DNA from: Victivallales bacterium
Lineage (GTDB): Bacteria > Verrucomicrobiota > Lentisphaeria > Oligosphaerales > Lenti-02
DNA: 19,554 nucleotides
Reading direction: 5' to 3'
NCBI GenBank assembly: GCA_018648945.1
Contig: JABGQJ010000059.1
Location: forward strand, 1-19,554
Shown: piece after piece, positions 13,394 to 19,554 of the stretch
Layout: each line of letters starts with the position of its first letter
Position numbering within the stretch: position 1 is the stretch's first letter
The notes under the pieces: generated by a model
Databases searched by the model: none
Told to the model about the DNA's origin: nothing
The model's input: only the letters and a program-made list of their open reading frames with translations
Made by a program: the position numbers and the translations under genes

Positions 13394-15634
13394 TCAAGGC
13401 ATCACCCGGGGCCGGGGCAGGGGCTGGTCGAAGATCAACGGGACATTGGCGTTGATCAGAGCGGCCCTCTCGACGAAGTCGCTGTAGGGCCGGTCGTTGA
13501 CATCGACCCAGCCGATATTGTGGGCTTCGCCGCCGTCCTTGCCGTGGTTGAACCGACCGGTGGCGGGTTCATCGATGTACTCGAACCAATGCATGCCCAC
13601 GAGATTGCCTAGGCCCAGGCCGTCGCAGACATAATCCTGGTACGCATCGCCACGCCCAGCCTGGTCGGGAAGGGTGCCGTCGATGTTGCGGATGGTCAGC
13701 CCGGCGTCCTTCGCCTGGAAATGGAACTCCCCCACGATCCAGGGCTTGTCGGTGAAGGCCAGGGCCTTGCCCAACTCGCCTCTGGGGGACCGGCCATAGA
13801 GGGTCGCACTGAGCACGTCGCAGTAGCGGCCGTTGGCCGCCAGCACCTCGGCGGACGAGCTCTGGCTATGCCGCGCGCCCAACACCAGGCGATGGGGAGC
13901 ATGCTGCTTGATCGCGGCGGTGGTGAGCTTGAAGTAGCGCTCGGCAAAACGGGCCAGGAAAGCGGAGGCGTCCTCCCGGGCTCCAGCCGCCTTCGGCAGT
14001 TTCTTGCGGTCGGCAGCAACCTGGGCAAAGTCCTTGTACTCCGTGCCCCAGCTGCGGTTGAGCGCAGCAACATCCCGATGGCGCTCGCGCAGGAACGCCA
14101 GCCACGCCTGCTTTGCAGCCAGCGACTCCTCGGCCATGTGGATCAGGCAGACCAGGTTCTTGCCATTCTGCCAGTCGCCATACCAACCCATCTCGTTGGC
14201 CGTGAAATAGCCAATCAGCCACGGATCGTCGCGCTCCGCCGCCACCCGTTCCGCCGATCCCTTCACCGCCTGCTCGAAGGCGGGATCAAACACGTCCGGC
14301 ACATTGACCCCGGGGATCTTGGGGCAGGTGCCCCAGCTGGCCGCGAAGGAGGTGCGGGGGAGCTTCTTGGCACCGTTGAGCGCGCCGTCGCACCAGGCCC
14401 CCAGCGTGTTCAGATGCCAATCCTGGAAACGCTTGATGGCGCGGTCTCGCCACGCCTGCCGCCAATTCTCGCCATGGGTCAGAATCTGGCGGCGAACATA
14501 GCGGCTAACCGCCAGGCCGGTAGCGTCCAGGCCATAGGCGGCATGGCCATAGGGAGGCGTCCACGCGCTGCGGAAACGCGGTTCGTCCTTCTCCTTCAGA
14601 ATGTCCTTGAACAGCTCCTCGCGGCGACTGACGCGCGTGTAGGAATCCCCCAGCCCAGCCACACAGACGCCCATGGAGTAGAAGGGATGCCCGTCGGGCG
14701 TGACCAGCACCCAGCGGCTATTCAGCCGGTCCACCCGGAAGTAACCACGCGCACCGAGGTCGATATCCGCCCTCCCCCCGAATCGGTCGAGAGACGGCAA
14801 GGCCACCGGGGCCTTGGCATCCGTGCCTGCTTCAAGGCGAGCGGACAGCTCACCGGCCTGCCCATGGTGCGTCACAGGTCGGATCTGGTACCCGTAGACG
14901 ACTCCCGGCTTGGCCGATGTATCGACAAAGCGCGTGCCGGGGAACCGGCAGATTCGCCGGCTCTCCTCCCCGGCGGCCTGCCGGAAGATGTCGTGCGCCG
15001 CAATTCCCGGCGCGGCATCCCAACGCAGGAGCACGCCATCCGCGGCGCCAACAGCGGCGAACCCCGCGACACTGGCGGGGGGCACGGTGACCAAGGCTAC
15101 CTCATCGACCAGCAAGCGAACCGGCACGGTCGGGTCGTGACCTTGGAAGGCGACGCCCGTGATCTTGCCCATGGCCAGCGAATCGCCACACCAGCCCCCT
15201 GCCGCGTCCTTCCCCGCCTGCAGTTCAGCGATGGGAATCCGGTACTCCAACCAGCGTCCGGCAGGCATCCGCCGCACCCGCTGGTAGGCCTTGCCTGCAG
15301 ACAACACGTTCATCCCGACCGTCTGCGGGGTGGACATCTCCAGGCGCACACGGAAACAGACATAGGTCGCGCCCGACCAATCCATCGATGGCGAGAACGG
15401 CACCGTGACCGTGGGCCACCGACTCGTCGGCAGCAGCACCACGCGCAACCGGACCTCGCCACTATCGGTCCCCCGACGCAGGGCGGTCGAAGCGGACTTG
15501 GCGAGCAGTGGAGAATCCAGACGCCAGAGAGCCTGTCGGCTGCCGGCACCCGAGACGAGAGCAGACGCAAGGACAACCATGGGCATGCTCCAGCCAAAGG
15601 GGAACGCGATGGGAACGGGTCGTGTCCGGGTCAT
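13394..15634 (-). CDS. GH50-type beta-agarase-like glycoside hydrolase, secreted
   Basis: A 746-residue exported enzyme expected to cleave beta-1,4 galactosidic bonds of agarose-like polysaccharides. A hydrophobic signal region spans about residues 9-30. Then comes a carbohydrate-binding beta-sandwich (about 70-185), an Fn3-like piece (about 190-275), and the catalytic barrel opened by RGYFRVDRLNSRWVLVTPDGHPFYSMGV. Acid/base Glu481 lies in GYFTANEMGW and nucleophile Glu636 in WIVGEFHFQAKD, matching the GEFHFGA-type motif of GH50; GMHWFEYIDEPATGRF and NIGWVDVNDRPY near the end are also GH50-like. The size suits the family. Start ATG 15632-15634 has GAGGAG 8 nt upstream and overlaps the preceding stop as ATGA. 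GH42/GH-A relatives are the alternative; agar specificity is inferred from motifs, not proven. Confidence 0.86.
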   Translation of the reverse strand: MTRTRPVPIAFPFGWSMPMVVLASALVSGAGSRQALWRLDSPLLAKSASTALRRGTDSGEVRLRVVLLPTSRWPTVTVPFSPSMDWSGATYVCFRVRLEMSTPQTVGMNVLSAGKAYQRVRRMPAGRWLEYRIPIAELQAGKDAAGGWCGDSLAMGKITGVAFQGHDPTVPVRLLVDEVALVTVPPASVAGFAAVGAADGVLLRWDAAPGIAAHDIFRQAAGEESRRICRFPGTRFVDTSAKPGVVYGYQIRPVTHHGQAGELSARLEAGTDAKAPVALPSLDRFGGRADIDLGARGYFRVDRLNSRWVLVTPDGHPFYSMGVCVAGLGDSYTRVSRREELFKDILKEKDEPRFRSAWTPPYGHAAYGLDATGLAVSRYVRRQILTHGENWRQAWRDRAIKRFQDWHLNTLGAWCDGALNGAKKLPRTSFAASWGTCPKIPGVNVPDVFDPAFEQAVKGSAERVAAERDDPWLIGYFTANEMGWYGDWQNGKNLVCLIHMAEESLAAKQAWLAFLRERHRDVAALNRSWGTEYKDFAQVAADRKKLPKAAGAREDASAFLARFAERYFKLTTAAIKQHAPHRLVLGARHSQSSSAEVLAANGRYCDVLSATLYGRSPRGELGKALAFTDKPWIVGEFHFQAKDAGLTIRNIDGTLPDQAGRGDAYQDYVCDGLGLGNLVGMHWFEYIDEPATGRFNHGKDGGEAHNIGWVDVNDRPYSDFVERAALINANVPLIFDQPLPRPRVMP

Positions 15635-16623
15635 TCGGGAGACTCCTCGAAAGGCTGTATGGGGTAGGTGCCAAAGTCTGCCAGAGCCGCCTGGAACGCG
15701 GCTCGGTTCTCGGGGGGAAACGGCATGGACTGATCCGGAGCGCACAAGTAGCCGCCATCCCGCCCCAAGCCCCAGAGTTGGCGACGAACTTCGTGGCGGA
15801 TGCGTGCTGGCGTGCCATCCATGAGCAGGCCGGAGGAGACGCCGCCAAGCAAGGCCAGCCGCCCCTGCGTCTTGGCCCGGACATACTGCAAGTCGTTAGC
15901 AGAGGCCTGCACGGGGTTCAGGATCGACACCCCCAAGTCCACGAACAGGTCCAGCAAGGGCTCGATGTGGCCGCAACTATGGAAGTTGACCAAGACACCA
16001 TGCTCACGGTAGAGGCCGAATAGCCGACGGTATTCGGGCATGAAGAACTCGTGGATCGTCTCGGGGGAGAGCAGGAGCCCACATTGGGTCCCCAGGTCGT
16101 CGCTCATGTTGACCATCTCCACGCCAGCGGCCAAGTAGTGCCGGGCGATGCCGAGCTGGAAGTCCATGATCCCGTGCAGCAGATCCCGGACTGCGGCGGG
16201 ATCGGTGTGCAGGTAGCACATGAGGTCGGCCATGCCCACCAGCATGTAGCTCTTCTCCCAAAGCGTGTCGCGATGCGAGCCGCAGAGGAAGGTGCTTTCC
16301 GGCACCCACGCTGCGGCGCGCGGCTGGATGGGGCCGCAGATGCGCTCGTCGTCGGGCTCCGGCCAGGCAAATGTAGGCAACGCATCCGGGAGATCGGCCA
16401 ACGGGTGTTCCCGGGGAAACCCCATCACCCCTTCGTGCTCAAGCTCCCAGCCCACCCCCCAGATGTCCGTCCAGGCCGATCCCACAGGCAAGTGGTGGCC
16501 CCCGCCCGTGTACCCCTCGTGGTTGCAGCCGCAATACGCGATCCCGTGGGTCGGCATGCCCGACACCACCCGCTCGGGCCTGCCAAAGCGGATGATCTCC
16601 AGGGCGTTCTGTTTCGCGTCCAT
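15631..16623 (-). CDS. Uroporphyrinogen-decarboxylase-family (corrinoid methyltransferase-like) protein
   Basis: A 330-residue URO-D-fold protein. It starts MDAKQNALEIIRFGRPERV, the usual opening of the non-heme branch of this family. VNFHSCGHIEPLLDLF (about 212-227) contains the His215-x-Cys217-Gly motif that binds zinc in MtaA/MtbA-type corrinoid methyltransferases, and NPVQASANDLQYVR follows as expected. Residues such as Asp175-Asp176 in VNMSDDLGTQ are near the predicted pocket. True HemE is unlikely: the HemE N-terminal RQAGRY-type motif is absent. Start ATG 16621-16623 has AGGAG about 10 nt upstream. Its stop overlaps the GH50 start by 4 nt (ATGA), so the two are translationally coupled. 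No cognate corrinoid protein is in the window. Methyl transfer is a family-based inference. Confidence 0.85.
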   Translation of the reverse strand: MDAKQNALEIIRFGRPERVVSGMPTHGIAYCGCNHEGYTGGGHHLPVGSAWTDIWGVGWELEHEGVMGFPREHPLADLPDALPTFAWPEPDDERICGPIQPRAAAWVPESTFLCGSHRDTLWEKSYMLVGMADLMCYLHTDPAAVRDLLHGIMDFQLGIARHYLAAGVEMVNMSDDLGTQCGLLLSPETIHEFFMPEYRRLFGLYREHGVLVNFHSCGHIEPLLDLFVDLGVSILNPVQASANDLQYVRAKTQGRLALLGGVSSGLLMDGTPARIRHEVRRQLWGLGRDGGYLCAPDQSMPFPPENRAAFQAALADFGTYPIQPFEESPE

Positions 16624-16837
16624 CTGCTCGATGCTCCTGACCGGACCACGGGCTCGTCCCACCGTCGGTCCGCCTAGCCTACCGCCGCCCTTGCAGTGGC
16701 GCAACTCAGGTGGGACTTTGCCTGCCCAGACCCCGTGCAGAATGGCTGAAGTTGCGGTATTTTGGGGGGCGGAGGCGGATCACATGTACCTGCCTACCCC
16801 TCTCTCATCTGTGCCACCCTCCATCGGAGCAATAGCC
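16624..16837. promoter_or_regulatory. Divergent promoter region between the methyltransferase/agarase and fucosidase operons
   Basis: This 214-bp space must supply promoters in both directions. Only weak matches are visible: TATTTT (around 16758) on the plus strand, and on the minus strand TTGCGC and TAGGCT separated by 17 bp. A G-run (TTTTGGGGGGCGGAGG, about 16760) stands out. No palindromic operator of good quality was found by eye. Confidence 0.35.
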
Positions 16838-18559
16838 ATGTCCGACAAGCCACAAGAGATGGATGCCCTCTGGGGCGAGGATGTCGTCAAGCTGCGCCCG
16901 GCCGATGCCAAGCGCGGGCAGCTCTTCAACGACGGCAACTACGCCATGTTCATCCACTGGGGACTCTATTCTCTGCTGGGCAACAAGGTGGAGGGCAAGA
17001 CGTACTACGGCATCGGCGAGTGGATCATGCACTCGCGCCTCGCCGGCATCCCGGTGCCGGAATACATGGAACTGGCCAAGGACTTCAACCCAGTCGAGTT
17101 CGACGCGCTGGCCATTGCCCAGCTCGCCAAGGACGCGGGCATGAAGTACCTGATCATCACCAGCAAGCACCATGAGGGCTTCGCCATGTACCAATCTGCG
17201 TGCAACGCCTTCAACATCATGGATGCCACGCCATTCGGGCGCGATCCCATGAAGGAGCTGTCCGAGGCGTGTCAGCAGGTCGGCATCGGCTTCGGCTTCT
17301 ACTATTCCCACAATCAGGACTGGACCTTCCCCGGCGGCAGCGGCGGACCGCAGACAGATGCCGAGGGCAAGCCGGCGACGTTCGACGACTACTTCGCCAA
17401 GAAGTGCCTGCCGCAGCTCGAAGAGATCACCACCGGATACGGTCCCATCGAGCTCATCTGGTTCGACACCCCCGGCAACATGCCGAAGAAGTACGTACAA
17501 CAACTGATCGATGTGGTCCGCAAGAACCAGCCCAACGCCCTGGTTTCGGGTCGCGCCGGGCATGGCCTCGGCGACTACCAGAGCCTGGGCGACATGGACG
17601 TGCCGAACGCCAATGTCGAGGGCATGTGGGAGGCCGTGGACACCACCAACGACTCCTGGGCCTATGCTTGGTACGACGAGTACTGGAAGACCCCGCAGGA
17701 GATCCTGCAACGACTGATTGCCTGCGTTGGGCGGGGCGGCACCTACATGCTCAACATCGGTCCTCGTGGGGATGGCTCGGTCCCCGAACGCGCTCAGCGC
17801 GCCTTGCGCGGCGCGGGGGACTGGATCAAGCGCTACCCGCAGGTGGTCTACGGTACGGATGCCTCGCCATGGCAGCACGCTCTGCCGTGGGGCGACGTCA
17901 CGGTCAAGGACACCACGCTCTTCCTGACCATCTTCGACTGGCCTGCGTCCGGCGACCTGCATCTGCCGGGGCTCAAGACCCCGATCCGCTCCGCCAAGCT
18001 GCTGAACGAGGGCAAACCGATGCCGATCCCCTTTGCGCAGGAGTCTGGCTGGACAACCTTCGACCTGCCACCGCGCGCGCCGGAGAAGTTGGCCTCGGTC
18101 ATCGTGCTGGAACTCGACGGCAATCCCGAAGCCGATCCGACCTGGGGCCTCGACCCGGACATGTGCACCACCATCCTGGCGGAGTTCGCCACTGTGGCGG
18201 GCACCGCGGCAGAGAGCCAGCGCTGGATGGAGAAGTTCGGAGAGTGGAAGCATGTAAACCGCGTGCACCAATGGACGGCGGGAGCGACCGCCAGTTGGGA
18301 CGTCGATGTGCTCGTGCCCGGCGACTACGAAGTGGACCTAACCTATTCCGGCGAGGGGCGACTGGTCTGGAGCGTGGCGGTCGAGGGCGGCGAGCGCATC
18401 CGGAACGAGCAGAACTCCTCCCACAACTACCAGCGTTTCCCCATCGGCTGGCTCCACTTCCCCGAAGCCGGCAGATACACCGTCCGCGTCTCCTGCCTGG
18501 AAGGCGAGTTGAGCACTGCCAGTCTGCAGGCGATCCACTTCACCCGGATTGATGTCTAG
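16838..18559 (+). CDS. GH29 alpha-L-fucosidase, cytoplasmic
   Basis: A 573-residue retaining alpha-L-fucosidase that would release terminal fucose. GH29 hallmarks are FIHWGLYSLLG (38-48), GEWIMHSR (60-67), AGMKYLIITSKHHEGFAMYQS (100-120), FGFYYSHNQDW (152-162) and the nucleophile Asp210 in IELIWFDTPGNM. RGGTYMLNIGPRGDGSVP closes the barrel. A beta-sandwich follows, and the last 120 residues (about 450-573, including WTAGATASWDVDVLVPGDYEVDLTYSG) form an extra carbohydrate-binding-like module beyond the family minimum. No signal peptide is present at the chosen ATG (16838, GGAG 8 nt upstream), and the in-frame extension to 16265 lies antisense to the methyltransferase gene, so the enzyme probably acts on imported oligosaccharides. 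The isochorismatase-like gene follows after 9 bp. Confidence 0.93.
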   Translation: MSDKPQEMDALWGEDVVKLRPADAKRGQLFNDGNYAMFIHWGLYSLLGNKVEGKTYYGIGEWIMHSRLAGIPVPEYMELAKDFNPVEFDALAIAQLAKDAGMKYLIITSKHHEGFAMYQSACNAFNIMDATPFGRDPMKELSEACQQVGIGFGFYYSHNQDWTFPGGSGGPQTDAEGKPATFDDYFAKKCLPQLEEITTGYGPIELIWFDTPGNMPKKYVQQLIDVVRKNQPNALVSGRAGHGLGDYQSLGDMDVPNANVEGMWEAVDTTNDSWAYAWYDEYWKTPQEILQRLIACVGRGGTYMLNIGPRGDGSVPERAQRALRGAGDWIKRYPQVVYGTDASPWQHALPWGDVTVKDTTLFLTIFDWPASGDLHLPGLKTPIRSAKLLNEGKPMPIPFAQESGWTTFDLPPRAPEKLASVIVLELDGNPEADPTWGLDPDMCTTILAEFATVAGTAAESQRWMEKFGEWKHVNRVHQWTAGATASWDVDVLVPGDYEVDLTYSGEGRLVWSVAVEGGERIRNEQNSSHNYQRFPIGWLHFPEAGRYTVRVSCLEGELSTASLQAIHFTRIDV

Positions 18560-18568
18560 GAGCCAGCC

Positions 18569-19354
18569 ATGGCACGCACGCTCAAAATCTCCCCTCGTTA
18601 CTACCGCTGGCACGTCGATCCCGGCGTGGAGTGGATCGAGAAGAACACCGGCTACGCCAGTCTGGACTGGGAGATCCCCCTGTCCCAGGCTGCGGTCGTC
18701 TTGCTGGATGTGTGGGATCGGCACTACATCCACGACCCAGAGGACCGGGCCGAGGAGATCATCCAGACCAAGCTGGTCCCCCTTGTAGATGCCTGCCGGA
18801 AGGCGGGCCTGCCCCTCATCCACGCGCCTTCGCCGGGGCACAACCTTGCGCAGAACCACCCGAACTGGGTGAACTTGGCAGACAGCAGCGAGACCAACCC
18901 CACGAACGATCCGGAATGGCCCCCATCCGCATTCCGTTCCAAAGCCGGTGACTTCAGCCAATACGCCCGTCCTCACGAACCCCGCGAGCAGGAAATCCGC
19001 GACCGGGTCGACCCCCGTACCATGCACCCCGCCGTGGCACCCGAGGGGGATGAGCCCGTGATCGCCTATGGCGAGGAACTCCACCGCTACTGCAAGCAGC
19101 AGGGCATCCTCTTCCTCTTCTACGTTGGCTTCAACACCAACGCCTGCATCCTCCACCGCGACTACGGCACCCTCGAGATGGCCAAGCGCGGCTACGGGAT
19201 CGTCATGGTCCGCGACTGCACCACCGGCATGGAGTCCTTCGAGACCCACGACGGCCTCTGGCAGACCCGCGTCGCCGTGCAAATCCTCGAAATGTTCGGC
19301 AAATACTCCATCACCTCCGACGAGGTCATTGCGGGATTGCCCAGGGAAGGTTGA
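18569..19354 (+). CDS. Isochorismatase-like cysteine hydrolase
   Basis: A 261-residue protein of the isochorismatase/nicotinamidase fold, which hydrolyses amides or related bonds through an Asp-Lys-Cys site. Asp47 (VVLLDVWD, 43-50) is the general acid/base position and Cys193 in VGFNTNACILHRDYG (186-200) is the nucleophile; RGYGIVMVRDCTTG (207-220) is the following conserved strand. The lysine that normally follows the DxVvxK strand is not evident: the segment reads EPVIAYGEELHRY (162-174), and residues about 90-160 form an unusually long insertion. Start ATG 18569 has AGGAG 6 nt upstream, built into the fucosidase stop codon region, so the two genes are cotranscribed. Its substrate is unknown; a role linked to N-acetyl or amide-bearing fucosyl oligosaccharides is only a guess. 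Confidence 0.86.
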   Translation: MARTLKISPRYYRWHVDPGVEWIEKNTGYASLDWEIPLSQAAVVLLDVWDRHYIHDPEDRAEEIIQTKLVPLVDACRKAGLPLIHAPSPGHNLAQNHPNWVNLADSSETNPTNDPEWPPSAFRSKAGDFSQYARPHEPREQEIRDRVDPRTMHPAVAPEGDEPVIAYGEELHRYCKQQGILFLFYVGFNTNACILHRDYGTLEMAKRGYGIVMVRDCTTGMESFETHDGLWQTRVAVQILEMFGKYSITSDEVIAGLPREG

Positions 19355-19359
19355 AGACT

Positions 19360-19417
19360 GGAATGGTGGAATGGTGGAATGGTGGAAGATTGGGGGGGGG
19401 AGACTGGAAGACTGATG
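19360..19417. repeat. GGAATGGT tandem repeat and flanking GGAAGACTG-like units with a G9 run
   Basis: Immediately after the hydrolase stop, GGAATGGT is repeated exactly three times (19360-19383), followed by a degenerate copy GGAAGATT (19384-19391), nine G residues (19392-19400), and further GAAGACTG units (also seen at 19353-19360). This simple-sequence spacer is non-coding by appearance. The strand asymmetry (purine-rich on plus) is strong. Confidence 0.85.
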
Positions 19418-19450
19418 GACAGGCGAGAGAGCAGAACAGGCCGGGTGCCT

Positions 19451-19499
19451 GTCCGATTCGTCCAATCCGACCGGTCCGTCCGATTCCCTCCCGTCCGAC
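19451..19499. repeat. Degenerate GTCCGATTC / GTCCGACC repeat cluster
   Basis: GTCCGATTC occurs exactly at 19451-19459 and 19478-19486, with related ATCCGACC (19465-19472) and GTCCGACC (19493-19500) between and after. Together they make an irregular minisatellite with units of about 8-14 bp. On the other strand it reads as repeated TCGGAC. No hairpin or gene is evident. Confidence 0.7.
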
Positions 19500-19500
19500 C

Positions 19501-19554
19501 TCATCCAGGACCTCCCTACCCACCCCCTCCCCGCATTTCTCCCTCCCCTCTCTC
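19501..19554. other. Pyrimidine-rich non-coding end of window
   Basis: The final 54 bases are almost entirely C and T on the plus strand. I see no gene, promoter or hairpin in them; they continue the low-complexity spacer that begins after the hydrolase gene and run off the window. Confidence 0.6.

Noticed and set aside
13721..15667. A 648-residue plus-strand frame over the GH50 gene
   Set aside because: The GH50 catalytic motifs on the minus strand are unmistakable; the antisense frame is low-information and overlaps completely.
16265..16837. N-terminal extension of the fucosidase by 191 residues
   Set aside because: It is antisense to the methyltransferase gene, has no signal peptide, and the ATG at 16838 has a proper Shine-Dalgarno and a normal GH29 beginning.
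16805..18271. A 488-residue minus-strand frame over the GH29 gene
   Set aside because: It is the complement of a conserved fucosidase and shows no family motif.
19360..19500. CRISPR array
   Set aside because: Units are only 8-14 bp, contiguous or irregular, with no spacers of constant length and no cas genes.
18338..19504. A 388-residue minus-strand frame across the hydrolase gene and the repeat spacer
   Set aside because: It begins in simple repeats and is antisense to a well-supported isochorismatase-like gene.

Overview
This is a GC-rich bacterial window (roughly 60-65% G+C by eye) with twelve or more complete genes, tight overlaps and good Shine-Dalgarno sequences. No rRNA, tRNA, CRISPR array, transposase or phage gene is visible. 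The mix resembles genomes of the PVC group (Planctomycetota, Lentisphaerota, Kiritimatiellota, Verrucomicrobiota) or similar polysaccharide-degrading phyla such as Hydrogenedentota or Armatimonadota. It includes large secreted beta-helix and discoidin-type proteins, a GH50 agarase-like enzyme, a GH29 fucosidase, a uroporphyrinogen-decarboxylase-like methyltransferase, a DUF4416 protein and G/T-rich minisatellite spacer DNA. The phylum is an inference; no marker gene is present.

Layout. (1) 4-1303, minus strand: a zinc-uptake module, with a Zur-type Fur regulator followed by a ZnuC-type ABC ATPase. Between them lies a perfect 7-1-7 palindrome matching the Zur operator of enterobacteria, overlapping an extended -10 promoter; the membrane subunit is probably just beyond the left edge. 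(2) 1394-2935, minus: a secreted F5/8-type C domain protein with a possible uncharacterised glycosidase domain. (3) 3058-4951, plus: an HPr-kinase-like protein overlapping a nucleotidyltransferase, a pair known from RiPP (lasso peptide) tailoring but here without any RiPP synthetase. (4) 5096-7780, plus: a secreted GH141/GH120-like beta-helix enzyme with a C-terminal CBM9-like domain. (5) 7901-9936, plus: two secreted proteins 2 nt apart, the first with a degenerate formylglycine-generating-enzyme-like domain. (6) 9947-13310, minus: a three-gene operon of a large exported protein, a DUF4416 protein and a stand-alone class II glutamine amidotransferase. It converges on block 5 at a hairpin containing both stop codons. 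(7) 13394-16623, minus: a URO-D-type methyltransferase overlapping a GH50 beta-agarase-like gene by ATGA. (8) 16838-19354, plus: a cytoplasmic GH29 alpha-L-fucosidase followed 9 bp later by an isochorismatase-fold hydrolase. (9) 19355-19554: non-coding tandem-repeat and pyrimidine-rich spacer.

Together the genes suggest a free-living heterotroph using fucose- and galactose-containing, possibly algal, polysaccharides, with an unrelated zinc-homeostasis locus alongside. The least explained units are the orphan kinase/nucleotidyltransferase pair, the methyltransferase-agarase coupling, the amidotransferase/DUF4416/exported-protein operon and the candidate glycosidase at 1394-2935.
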